Shown here: one piece after another, positions 15,860 through 23,091 of the stretch | Numbering within the stretch: position 1 is the first letter of the stretch | Layout: each line of letters begins with the position of its first letter | Source of the DNA: Lachnospiraceae bacterium | GTDB taxonomy: Bacteria; Bacillota; Clostridia; Lachnospirales; Lachnospiraceae | Direction of reading: 5' to 3' | DNA: 36,241 nt | NCBI GenBank assembly: GCA_021201095.1 | Contig: JAJQFO010000205.1 | Location: 39,067-75,307 of the forward strand | Position numbers and translations under genes: made by a program | Notes under the pieces: generated by a model | Seen by the model: the letters and a program-made list of their open reading frames with translations, nothing else | What the model was told of the DNA's origin: nothing | Database searches by the model: none

Positions 15860-16951
15860 TCAGGCATTCTTAGCAGCAATATACCCCAGCGCTTTGAGCG
15901 TCTCTGCGCACAAGACTGCGCCGCCTGCCGCGCCGCGGACGGTGTTGTGGGAAAGGCCGACGAACTTGTAATCGTAGATGGTGTCCTCACGGAGACGTCC
16001 GATCGACACACCCATTCCATTTTCATAGTCTACATCCAGTACGACCTGCGGGCGGTTGTCCTCCTCCATATACTGAATAAACTGCTTCGGTGCGCTCGGC
16101 AGCTGCAGCTTCTGCGGAAGGCCGGAATAATTGACCAGCTTATCAATCAGCTGCTCTTTGGTCGGTTTTTTGCGGAACTTGACGAATACGGCTGCGGTGT
16201 GGCCGTTCAGTACCGGAACGCGGATGCACTGGCAGGTGATCTTCGGCTCAGAGGCCGGCTTGATCACACCGTCTTCCACGACGCCCCAGAGACGGAGCGG
16301 CTCTTTCTCGCTCTTCTCTTCTTCGCCGCCGATGTAGGGAATCACGTTCTCTACCATCTCCGGCCAGTCTTTAAAGGTCTTGCCTGCCCCGGAAATCGCC
16401 TGATAGGTGGTTGCCACTACTTCATAGGGTTCAAACTCGCGCCATGCGCTCAAGGCCGGAGCGTAGCTCTGAATGGAGCAGTTCGGCTTTACTGCGATGA
16501 AGCCGCGGGTAGTGCCAAGGCGCTTTTTCTGAGATGCGATCACCTCGAAATGCTCGGGATTGATCTCCGGAACGACCATCGGCACGTCCGGTGTCCAACG
16601 GTGGGCGCTGTTGTTGGAGACGACCGGGGTCTCTGTTTTTGCGTACTCCTCCTCAATCGCCCGGATCTCGTCCTTAGACATATCGACTGCAGAAAATACA
16701 AAATCAACGGTTGAAGCTACTTCCTCTACCTCATTGACATTTTTCACGATCAGGCTCTTGACACCTTCCGGCATCGGAGTCGTCATTTTCCATCTTCCTC
16801 CGACTGCCTCCTCATAGGTCTTGCCTGCGCTGCGGGGGCTTGCCGCCACCGTCACCACCTCAAACCACGGGTGATTCTCCAAAAGAGAAATAAATCTCTG
16901 GCCTACCATTCCTGTCGCTCCCAGGATTCCTACCTTCAGTTTCTGATCCAT
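15860..16951 (-). CDS. asd: Aspartate-semialdehyde dehydrogenase
   Basis: It reduces aspartyl phosphate to aspartate semialdehyde with NADPH, the branch point to lysine/diaminopimelate, threonine and methionine. The 363 residues show the Rossmann NADP site GILGATGMVGQRF and the catalytic cysteine Cys158 in VKPNCSIQSY. A second conserved block is AISGAGKTFKDW. The form SNNSAHRWTPDVPMVVPEIN resembles the archaeal/fungal-type branch found in many Clostridia. I chose the ATG at 16951 (MDQKLKVGILGATG) with AGGAGAG about 10 nt upstream; the longer frame from 17023 adds 24 unconserved residues. A consensus -35 lies about 265 nt upstream of the start, giving a long leader in which I found no recognisable riboswitch. 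Terminators sit on its downstream side. Confidence 0.95.
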   Translation of the reverse strand: MDQKLKVGILGATGMVGQRFISLLENHPWFEVVTVAASPRSAGKTYEEAVGGRWKMTTPMPEGVKSLIVKNVNEVEEVASTVDFVFSAVDMSKDEIRAIEEEYAKTETPVVSNNSAHRWTPDVPMVVPEINPEHFEVIASQKKRLGTTRGFIAVKPNCSIQSYAPALSAWREFEPYEVVATTYQAISGAGKTFKDWPEMVENVIPYIGGEEEKSEKEPLRLWGVVEDGVIKPASEPKITCQCIRVPVLNGHTAAVFVKFRKKPTKEQLIDKLVNYSGLPQKLQLPSAPKQFIQYMEEDNRPQVVLDVDYENGMGVSIGRLREDTIYDYKFVGLSHNTVRGAAGGAVLCAETLKALGYIAAKNA

Positions 16952-17190
16952 TTTTTCAATTCTCTCCTCTTGTAATGATTCTGAAAGAAAAGCGGGACAT
17001 TGCATTCCAACCTTATTCTCCAAAAACTGTCAAATAAAAGAAAGCCGTTCCTTCAACAGTGTTTATGCCGTCAACCGAATGGGGCAATATGGAGTTTATC
17101 AGAGCAATCCCTTGTTTCTCGAATCATGTAATAAAATAAAATGAATAATAACATGCGTCATGTCTTTGCACGGCACACATTTGTCTTCAC

Positions 17191-17219
17191 AGAATATACT
17201 CTTTTTGTCCTGATGTCAA
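17191..17219 (-). promoter_or_regulatory. Sigma-A promoter for asd
   Basis: On the - strand, a perfect -35 TTGACA (17219-17214) is followed after 17 nt by TATTCT (17196-17191), or after 15 nt by TATATT. It predicts a leader of about 235 nt before the asd ATG. It lies in the 683-bp gene-free stretch 16952-17634. Confidence 0.6.
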
Positions 17220-17283
17220 GATTACTTTTCATACTTTCCATAAATCATTGAAATATTCGTTCTCATATGCACTTCGAAACCAT

Positions 17284-17320
17284 TGTGAAAAAGTGTCCTG
17301 AATAATTACCATTTTTCACA
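17284..17320. promoter_or_regulatory. 9-bp inverted repeat upstream of the asd promoter
   Basis: TGTGAAAAA (17284-17292) and TTTTTCACA (17312-17320) are exact inverted repeats with a 19-bp spacer, about 65-100 bp upstream of the asd -35 box. Spacing and position suit a dimeric regulator site or looped hairpin; no factor is identified. Confidence 0.3.
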
Positions 17321-17427
17321 TTTCTTCCATAAATCGAACATAATCTCAACACATTTCGCGAGTATATTCACAGATGAAACAAATGAAGGACATCGGACCA
17401 ACATTTGTTTTTCATACATTTTTCTCT

Positions 17428-17458
17428 GGCGGGCAGCAATGCCCGCCCTCCTTTTTTT
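17428..17458 (+). terminator. Orphan intrinsic terminator on the + strand
   Basis: A perfect 8-bp GC-rich stem (GGCGGGCA, 17428-17435, with TGCCCGCC, 17440-17447) and a GCAA loop are followed by CTC and a run of seven T's after one C. On the - strand the hairpin is followed by A-rich DNA. No + strand gene lies upstream. Confidence 0.55.
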
Positions 17459-17470
17459 CCAGAAAGTGCT

Positions 17471-17562
17471 CTCTTTTTTGTCTTTACAGTATCTGAGAAA
17501 TCCTTCTCTTTTTTGTCTTTATATTATTTATTCCAGATAGCGTTTTTCTTTTTTCGACTTTA
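17471..17562. repeat. Three imperfect 35-41-bp repeats downstream of argH
   Basis: CTCTTTTTTGTCTTTA occurs at 17471 and 17506 (35 bp apart), with a weaker copy at 17547. TATCTGGAAT text from the argH tail also reappears near 17530-17540. The array begins about 70 nt after the argH stop. Confidence 0.6.
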
Positions 17563-17634
17563 CGTCGCCCTGGAAAGCTTTTCCATGTTCAGTCGCCAGG
17601 TGTTCGCACACCAGAGAGGCCGAACTTTCCTGTT

Positions 17635-19011
17635 TTATAATTCCAGATATTCCCTGTAAATTTCCAGCGTCTCACGCATGGCGGCCTCGCCCGGAGCTCC
17701 CTTCGTGAGGCGCTTTTCTACGCAGGTTTTCATGCTGATCGCTTCATAGATGTCATCCTCGAATACCTCGCTTTCCTCGCGGAATTCTTCCAGAGTCAGG
17801 TCGTCAAGAGCCTTTTCCTGTGCAATGCAGCGAAGCACCAGACGTCCGGAAATGCTGTGCGCATCGCGGAACGGCACCCCATGGTTCACCAGATAATCCG
17901 CCACGTCCGTCGCGTTGGTAAAGCCATTTTTCGCGGAGGCCTCCATCGCATCCTTGTTGAATTTCATCGTATCCAGCATGCCGGTAAAGAGCGGCAGGCA
18001 GGAGTTGACCGTGTCGATCGCATCGAAGGTGCCTTCTTTATCCTCCTGCATATCCTTATTATAAGCAAGAGGAAGTCCCTTCATCGTGGTCAGAATCCCC
18101 ATCAGGGACGCGTAAACGCGCCCGGTCTTTCCGCGCACCAGCTCGGCGATGTCCGGATTCTTTTTCTGGGGCATGATGCTGCTGCCGGTGCTGTAGGCGT
18201 CGTCAATCTCCACAAACCGATATTCATTGGAATTCCAGAGGATGATTTCCTCAGAAAAACGGCTCAGGTGCATCATGATGGTGGAAAGCGCGCTCAGGTA
18301 TTCAATCACATAATCGCGGTCTGAGACGGAATCCATGCTGTTTAAGGTCGGTCCCGCAAAGCCAAGCAGCTCCGCCGTATAGTCACGATCCAGCGGATAG
18401 GTCGTCCCCGCCAGAGCTCCCGCGCCGAGCGGACAGTAATTCATTCTTTTATAAATGTCCGCAAGCCGGGAGCGGTCGCGACGAAACATTTCAAAATACG
18501 CGCCGACATGATGCGCAAGCGTCACCGGCTGTGCCTTCTGCAGGTGGGTAAACCCTGGCATAAAGGTGCCGATATTCTCTTCCATAATGCGGAAAAGCAC
18601 GTTCAGCAGGTCCTTCAGAAGACGATCCGTCTCGCCTACCGCGTCCCGCACGTACATGCGCATATCCAGCGCCACCTGATCGTTGCGGCTGCGGCCCGTG
18701 TGCAGCTTTTTTCCTGCCTCACCGATCCGCTCTGTGAGGACTGCCTCCACAAAGCTGTGAATATCCTCGTATTCCGGCGTGATACGAAGCGCCCCGCTCT
18801 CCACATCCGCCAGAATTCCTTCCAGACCGCCGATGATCGCGTCCCGCTCCTCCTCTGTAAGAATGCCCTGCTTCGCGAGCATTTTCACATGGGCAAGACT
18901 GCCCTCAATGTCCTGACGGTACAGCCGTTTATCAAATGAAATCGATGCGTTAAAATCGTAGACCATCTGATCGGTCTTTTTCGTAAATCGTCCGCCCCAT
19001 AATTGTGCCAT
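17635..19011 (-). CDS. argH: Argininosuccinate lyase
   Basis: It splits argininosuccinate into arginine and fumarate, the last step of arginine synthesis, as a cytoplasmic homotetramer. The 458 residues carry the fumarase/aspartase-superfamily signature SSIMPQKKNPD and the family blocks KLHTGRSRNDQVALDMR and TGFTNATDVADYLV-like text (here KNGFTNATDVADYLV). The length is normal. I chose the ATG at 19011 (MAQLWGGRF), which has GGGAG 8 nt upstream, over an in-frame GTG three codons earlier that overlaps that ribosome binding site. No argG or other arginine gene is adjacent. The 5' leader contains an 18-bp repeat array that begins 16 nt before the ATG. Confidence 0.96.
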   Translation of the reverse strand: MAQLWGGRFTKKTDQMVYDFNASISFDKRLYRQDIEGSLAHVKMLAKQGILTEEERDAIIGGLEGILADVESGALRITPEYEDIHSFVEAVLTERIGEAGKKLHTGRSRNDQVALDMRMYVRDAVGETDRLLKDLLNVLFRIMEENIGTFMPGFTHLQKAQPVTLAHHVGAYFEMFRRDRSRLADIYKRMNYCPLGAGALAGTTYPLDRDYTAELLGFAGPTLNSMDSVSDRDYVIEYLSALSTIMMHLSRFSEEIILWNSNEYRFVEIDDAYSTGSSIMPQKKNPDIAELVRGKTGRVYASLMGILTTMKGLPLAYNKDMQEDKEGTFDAIDTVNSCLPLFTGMLDTMKFNKDAMEASAKNGFTNATDVADYLVNHGVPFRDAHSISGRLVLRCIAQEKALDDLTLEEFREESEVFEDDIYEAISMKTCVEKRLTKGAPGEAAMRETLEIYREYLEL

Positions 19012-19026
19012 ATTATCCACTCCCTG

Positions 19027-19098
19027 CTTATTCGTTGTGTTCTGCTAATTCTTTATGTTCCACTTATTCGTTATGCTCTGCTAATTCGTTGTGTTCCG
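19027..19098. repeat. Four 18-bp tandem repeats in the argH leader
   Basis: Units CTTATTCGTTGTGTTCTG, CTAATTCTTTATGTTCCA, CTTATTCGTTATGCTCTG and CTAATTCGTTGTGTTCCG start at 19027, 19045, 19063 and 19081. They alternate in a 36-bp higher-order period. AT-rich weaker repetition continues to about 19240 across the 296-bp gap. The first unit lies immediately upstream of the argH Shine-Dalgarno sequence. Confidence 0.8.
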
Positions 19099-19307
19099 CT
19101 TATTTATTCGTTTGCCTGTTTATTCATTTATTTGTAGTGTTCAATTGCTTATTTATTTCGTGTTTTCGTTTATATTTTCTATTATCTGCTTATGATAAAC
19201 CATTTATCGTTTTCTATTATCTGTTTATCATCTACTGTTTTTCATCGTCTATCGGTACATGTATTTCTTATTTCCTGATACACATTTTTCTTATTCTCTT
19301 TTTCCAG

Positions 19308-20042
19308 TCACAACAGCTGGTTTTCTTCTGCGGCCGCCTGCTTCGCAGTCTGTTTCGCAGCCGCCTGCTTTGCAGCCTCTCTTTCCCGCTTTGAAAACAC
19401 ACACCCGCAATAATCCTGACGATACAACCCATATTCCGCAGATAATTCCACGGAACGCTTATAGCCATTCTTCTTCTTAAAATCGCAGGGCAGCCATTTC
19501 ACTCCATACTCACCGGCCAGGCTTTCCCCGATCTCATTCAGTCTCTGCGCGTTTTTGAGCGGACTGATCGTCAGAGTCGTTGTAAAATAATCATATCCGC
19601 CCTCCGCCGCAATCCTGGCAGTTTCCCCAAGCCGCAGGTGAAAGCAGGCAGCGCAGCGCTCACCGCCCTCTGGTATCTGCTCCAGGTGGCGCACAGCTTC
19701 ATAAAACTCCGCCGGCTCAAAACGCCCTTCAATCAGACGAACCGGGTTTGGCAGAACGCCCTTCTGCCCCATCTCCCGGATCAGCCGTCCCTGTTCCTTT
19801 ACACGCCTCGCGTACTCCTCTTCCGGATAAATGTTGGGGTTGTAATAAAGCACCGTAATCCGGAAATAATTTGAAAGATATTCCAGCACATAGCTGCTGC
19901 AGGGTGCGCAGCAGCTGTGCAGCAGCAAAGCCGGTGCCGGATTCTGTAACGGCTTTTGAACTGTACCGCTGTCTTTTTCCCCTGACATGTTTACCGCAAT
20001 CACCTGCTCCAGTTCTTTTTGATAATTGCGCTTATTGCTCAT
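19308..20042 (-). CDS. queH: Epoxyqueuosine reductase QueH
   Basis: This cytoplasmic protein removes the epoxide from epoxyqueuosine in tRNA, the last step of queuosine synthesis. The 244 residues show the QueH (DUF208) cysteine sets: HSCCAPCSS (Cys44, Cys45, Cys48), ERCAACFHLRL and YCGCVFS. These bind an iron-sulfur cluster and a further metal in characterised family members. TTTLTISPLKN is also typical. GGAG lies 11 nt upstream of the ATG. The last ~23 residues (AAKQAAAKQTAKQAAAEE) are a lysine/glutamine/alanine repeat tail not expected in the family. No other queuosine genes are nearby. It sits downstream of the terminator that closes the peptide locus, so it has its own transcription unit. 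Confidence 0.92.
   Translation of the reverse strand: MSNKRNYQKELEQVIAVNMSGEKDSGTVQKPLQNPAPALLLHSCCAPCSSYVLEYLSNYFRITVLYYNPNIYPEEEYARRVKEQGRLIREMGQKGVLPNPVRLIEGRFEPAEFYEAVRHLEQIPEGGERCAACFHLRLGETARIAAEGGYDYFTTTLTISPLKNAQRLNEIGESLAGEYGVKWLPCDFKKKNGYKRSVELSAEYGLYRQDYCGCVFSKREREAAKQAAAKQTAKQAAAEENQLL
19311..19379 (-). repeat. Repeat-built C-terminal tail of QueH
   Basis: 12-15-bp units of GCYTGCTTYGCA-like DNA encode an AAKQ/TAKQ/AAKQ repeat that ends the protein. Conserved QueH sequence stops before it, at YCGCVFSKRE. Confidence 0.5.
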
Positions 20043-20072
20043 CGCGGTGCCGTCTCCTTCACTTCAAGACTA

Positions 20073-20124
20073 ACTGTCGCAGCATACCGGCCATATTGAC
20101 TGCCACAGCATACCAACGTTTACT
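20073..20124. repeat. Two imperfect 26-bp repeats upstream of queH
   Basis: ACTGTCGCAGCATACC (20073) and ACTGCCACAGCATACC (20099) head two units 26 bp apart. They lie in the 312-bp gap 20043-20354, which otherwise holds the terminator of the peptide locus; no clear queH promoter was seen. Confidence 0.4.
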
Positions 20125-20212
20125 CAGTCCTTTTCAACATGCTAAAGCTACCACAATCTCTCCATGCTGTCAATAAAAATCCGGGAACGGACGGATAGCA
20201 GTGCTGCCGGAG

Positions 20213-20265
20213 ACAAAAACGGATACAGCCGGTTCTCCTTCTTTCCGAAGTCCGGCTGTACCCAT
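20213..20265 (-). terminator. Intrinsic terminator closing the peptide-utilisation locus
   Basis: On the - strand, TACAGCCGG (20260-20252) pairs with CCGGCTGTA (20232-20224), extended by further GGA/TCC pairing, and is followed by TTTTTGTC. It lies about 95 nt after the stop of the cyclodeaminase gene and is one of the best terminators in the window. Confidence 0.72.
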
Positions 20266-20354
20266 CCGATTCATGTACTTATAAAAAGATCTGTATCAGT
20301 GAACTGCCTATCGTTTATAGCCCATTGGATTGCGGTCAGCTTATTTTAGCAGTT

Positions 20355-21296
20355 CTACAGACAGCACAGATACCTTCCGCAGATTACGTCCTCGACCGCC
20401 AGTCCCAGTGCGTCGAATAAGGTGATTTCCTCCTCAGACATTCTGCCCGGGATCTGGCCCAGCAGGATCTGTCCGATGGAGCCTTTGATGTGCTCTTCTG
20501 TGATCAGGCCTTCTGAAAGCGGGATCAGGTATTCGCCGGATTCTTTTTTCAGGGCTTCGATCTGATCTGCATAGAGGGAGGATCTGGCCATCAGCGCAGA
20601 TGTTACCTCACGGGTCGTCGGACTGAAGGTTCCGACTGCATTGATGTGAGTGCCAGAGCGGATCCATTCTGCCTCAAGGTATGCTTCCTTGCTCGGAGTG
20701 ACGGTGCAGACAATGTCGCAGTCCAAGACCGCCTCTTTGGGAGAATCGCACAGGATCACCGGCCGGCCGAATTTCGCTTCCATTTCGTTTTTATAGACTT
20801 CGGCGGCTTCCCGGCGGATATCGTAGATTTTCACGGTTTCAATCCCCGGGCGGACGCAGAGGATCGCTTCCAGGTGGGACCGGCCCTGTGCTCCGGCTCC
20901 GATGATGCCAAGCGTTTTTGCATCCTTCCGCGCCAGCAAATCGGTCGCCACGGCGCTGACCGCACCGGTGCGGATCTGGGTAATTGCATCTGCGTCTGCC
21001 AGCCCTGCGCAGGTCCCATGAGCCGACTCAAACACCATGACATAGCCATTGTGGGAGGAATAACCAGTGCCCACGTTTTGTGGAAAAGAATTGACAACCT
21101 TAGCACCGAAATAATCATTTTCGCCCAGATAAGCAGGCATAAAGCCAAGCACTTCCCCGTGCGGCAGCTTTGCCATTGCGCGGACAGGCTGGCTGGCCTT
21201 TTTGCTCTCCAGTGCCATCATTGCTTCCCGCATGAGGGCAATGCAGGTATCCATCTGCAGTTTCTCAAATACTTCTTCTTTTTCTACAATCTTCAT
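20355..21296 (-). CDS. Ornithine cyclodeaminase / mu-crystallin family protein
   Basis: The 313 residues match the family throughout: KLPHGEVLGFMPAYLG, then GYVMVFESAHGTCAGLADADAITQIRTGAVSAVAT, the NAD-binding GIIGAGAQGRSHLEA (~132-146), and NAVGTFSPTTREV. Members deaminate ornithine to proline, reduce cyclic imines or oxidise alanine, so the exact substrate is open. GGAG lies about 10 nt before the ATG. It is the last gene of the peptide locus, 201 bp after the M61-like peptidase, and is followed by a strong terminator. That setting suits processing of amino acids or cyclic imines released from imported peptides (inference). Confidence 0.88.
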   Translation of the reverse strand: MKIVEKEEVFEKLQMDTCIALMREAMMALESKKASQPVRAMAKLPHGEVLGFMPAYLGENDYFGAKVVNSFPQNVGTGYSSHNGYVMVFESAHGTCAGLADADAITQIRTGAVSAVATDLLARKDAKTLGIIGAGAQGRSHLEAILCVRPGIETVKIYDIRREAAEVYKNEMEAKFGRPVILCDSPKEAVLDCDIVCTVTPSKEAYLEAEWIRSGTHINAVGTFSPTTREVTSALMARSSLYADQIEALKKESGEYLIPLSEGLITEEHIKGSIGQILLGQIPGRMSEEEITLFDALGLAVEDVICGRYLCCL

Positions 21297-21309
21297 TTAA
21301 CCTTGTCTC

Positions 21310-21490
21310 CTTATCCTCGGCACTTCTTCGGCTGTCTTTACTCCAAATGTTTCTTAACCCATCATAATTACGAGTATTCGCTTAGCCTCTTGAGCTCTGA
21401 ATATTGCTTTAGCCGCTTTATTTCAGGACATTCCTTCGGCTGCCCTGGTTACGGATGTTTTTCGATCGTTCTGGCCAGGAATGCTCCTTC
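21310..21490. repeat. Degenerate repeats between the M61-like and cyclodeaminase genes
   Basis: GGCACTTCTTCGGCTGTC (from ~21319) and GGACATTCCTTCGGCTGCCC (from ~21424) head two related units of about 36 bp, each ending in ATGTTT. Looser TTCGCTTAGCC/TTGCTTTAGCC copies lie between them. They are heavily diverged. Confidence 0.4.
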
Positions 21491-21497
21491 ATTTTCC

Positions 21498-22907
21498 TTA
21501 ACCCCGGACACTCCACCGGTATCCGTCCCGTTCTTCTCCCGTCAGCTCTACATCTCCTCTGTGGGATGCCTTGTTCACCTTTACACGGCAAGGTTCTACG
21601 TTAAAATATCCGCCGAATCCGTCCGGATCCGGCACCAGCTCGCCGCCGTTTGACATGTTTTCAAAATCAGGCGTCAGGTCAAAACCGGCTATTTCACTGC
21701 CGATTCGGAGGAAATCTTTATAGTCCGGCTGGGATTCATTCAGCAGCACCAGCTCGATATCCAACAGAGATTTCTCTCCATTGGTTGCCCGACGTATCTG
21801 CGCATCAAGGTTGGACAGGTAAATGATTCCCCTCGCGTAGGGCAGACGCTGCGCCGCACGGTCTTCCCAGTAGAGCCTGCCAAGCGAGATATTATCCAGA
21901 TGGATGTAGGGATTTTCATAATAGGTTGCGGCTTTTTCGTTGATTTCTTCGGCAAGGGCTGATAGCGGTGCGATCCCCATTTCCAGTTGTACCATGACCG
22001 AATAGTACTCGGCGCTGCCCTCGACATACCAGGTGCCCGCTCCAGGCGGATCATCCGAAAGGGAGGGCCAGTTATGCACCATCTCATGCGCCAGCAGAGG
22101 CTGAAGCTCTTCCGCCGTCAAACCATCCTGCGTTCCATAGCCAAACAGATAGGAGCGCTGCGCCGCCGTACCGCCGCCGCCGGGGAAATGGTTTCTCCGC
22201 GCGAAGACACGATAGTCGCCGCCCTTATCCTGAAATTTTTTTGACAGGTACAGAAACATCTTTGTGATGTTTTTCGCTGTCCCTTCCGCGTCGATCGGCA
22301 TTTCGTCAAACCAGTAAAAACCGACCGTTCCCTCTTCGACCGCATGTACCTTTCCGACCGCATAGAAGGTAAACAGCAGCTCCATCACGGAAATCTCTTT
22401 GGTAATGGACTTTTCGGCACTGTAGCTCCAGATACCGCGGCATCCGTCCGGCAGCAGGGAAAGATCCCAGGTAAGCGTGCTGGAAAGCTTCTGCTCCAGA
22501 TTCTCCGGATGGATCAGAAACGTGGCTCCTGCCCCGTTCACGCCGCCTTTTTCCGCGACAAGGTCAAAATAAGGACTGGAGCGGTAGCCTTCCGGCTGCA
22601 CCCTCGGCAGTATCCGGTAGCTGCAGCGAAGCTTTCCCTGTGTTTCCCGGTCGGAAATGTAGCGCTGGCGATAGATAAAACCCATTTCTGCTTCACCGTC
22701 CCTGGCGGAATACTCGATTTCTCCATTATCATCAGAAAAGCGGAGCGTTTCAAGCGGACAGAAAGGTATTTTTACGATTTCCAGAATCCGCGCCGCGAGG
22801 ACACCGCCCGCTTCCGTTTTCTGGTCAGATTCCCAGGTGATCTGAAATGCGGAAACGGTATCTGCCGTGCGATCCCATTCCGGCTGAATTTTCAGACAAA
22901 AATCCAT
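21498..22907 (-). CDS. M61-like zinc metallopeptidase
   Basis: The 469-residue protein has no signal peptide, so it is probably cytoplasmic. It carries the zinc motif HEMVHNW (274-280), followed by GTWYVEGSAEYYSV with Glu296 as the likely third ligand. This arrangement is found in M61 (glycyl aminopeptidase-type) and related M1-clan enzymes. The N-terminal half is beta-rich, as in those families, but diverged from the canonical M61 N-domain. No PDZ domain is seen. GGAG lies 9 nt upstream of the ATG. It lies between the class V aminotransferase and cyclodeaminase genes, consistent with trimming small peptides brought in by the Opp system. Sequence specificity cannot be judged. Confidence 0.82.
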   Translation of the reverse strand: MDFCLKIQPEWDRTADTVSAFQITWESDQKTEAGGVLAARILEIVKIPFCPLETLRFSDDNGEIEYSARDGEAEMGFIYRQRYISDRETQGKLRCSYRILPRVQPEGYRSSPYFDLVAEKGGVNGAGATFLIHPENLEQKLSSTLTWDLSLLPDGCRGIWSYSAEKSITKEISVMELLFTFYAVGKVHAVEEGTVGFYWFDEMPIDAEGTAKNITKMFLYLSKKFQDKGGDYRVFARRNHFPGGGGTAAQRSYLFGYGTQDGLTAEELQPLLAHEMVHNWPSLSDDPPGAGTWYVEGSAEYYSVMVQLEMGIAPLSALAEEINEKAATYYENPYIHLDNISLGRLYWEDRAAQRLPYARGIIYLSNLDAQIRRATNGEKSLLDIELVLLNESQPDYKDFLRIGSEIAGFDLTPDFENMSNGGELVPDPDGFGGYFNVEPCRVKVNKASHRGDVELTGEERDGYRWSVRG

Positions 22908-22962
22908 TTTTCCAGTCTCCTTTCATGAAAGCATTTTTTACCCAGCTATATTTCTTTATTCC

Positions 22963-23090
22963 TTCGAAAAACCATATTTCAATACATCTCAATTTTCATT
23001 CTTGCGTCGGAAAGCATGTTCCGGTGCATCTGAGCCTTTATCCTTCCCCCGGAAAGGCATGTTCTAATGCATAAAATATTTTTCAGCATC
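22963..23090. repeat. Three imperfect 44-bp tandem repeats after the class V aminotransferase gene
   Basis: Units start near 22963, 23007 and 23051. Each opens with a TCGGAAAGCATGTTCCGGTGC-like core, well kept in copies 2 and 3. They fill most of the 184-bp gap to the M61-like gene. Confidence 0.55.
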
Positions 23091-23091
23091 T

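Noticed and set aside
19005-19394. + strand frame with SLCSAN-like repeats
   Set aside because: It is the translation of the 18-bp repeats in the argH leader and continues antisense into queH; low-complexity and unsupported.
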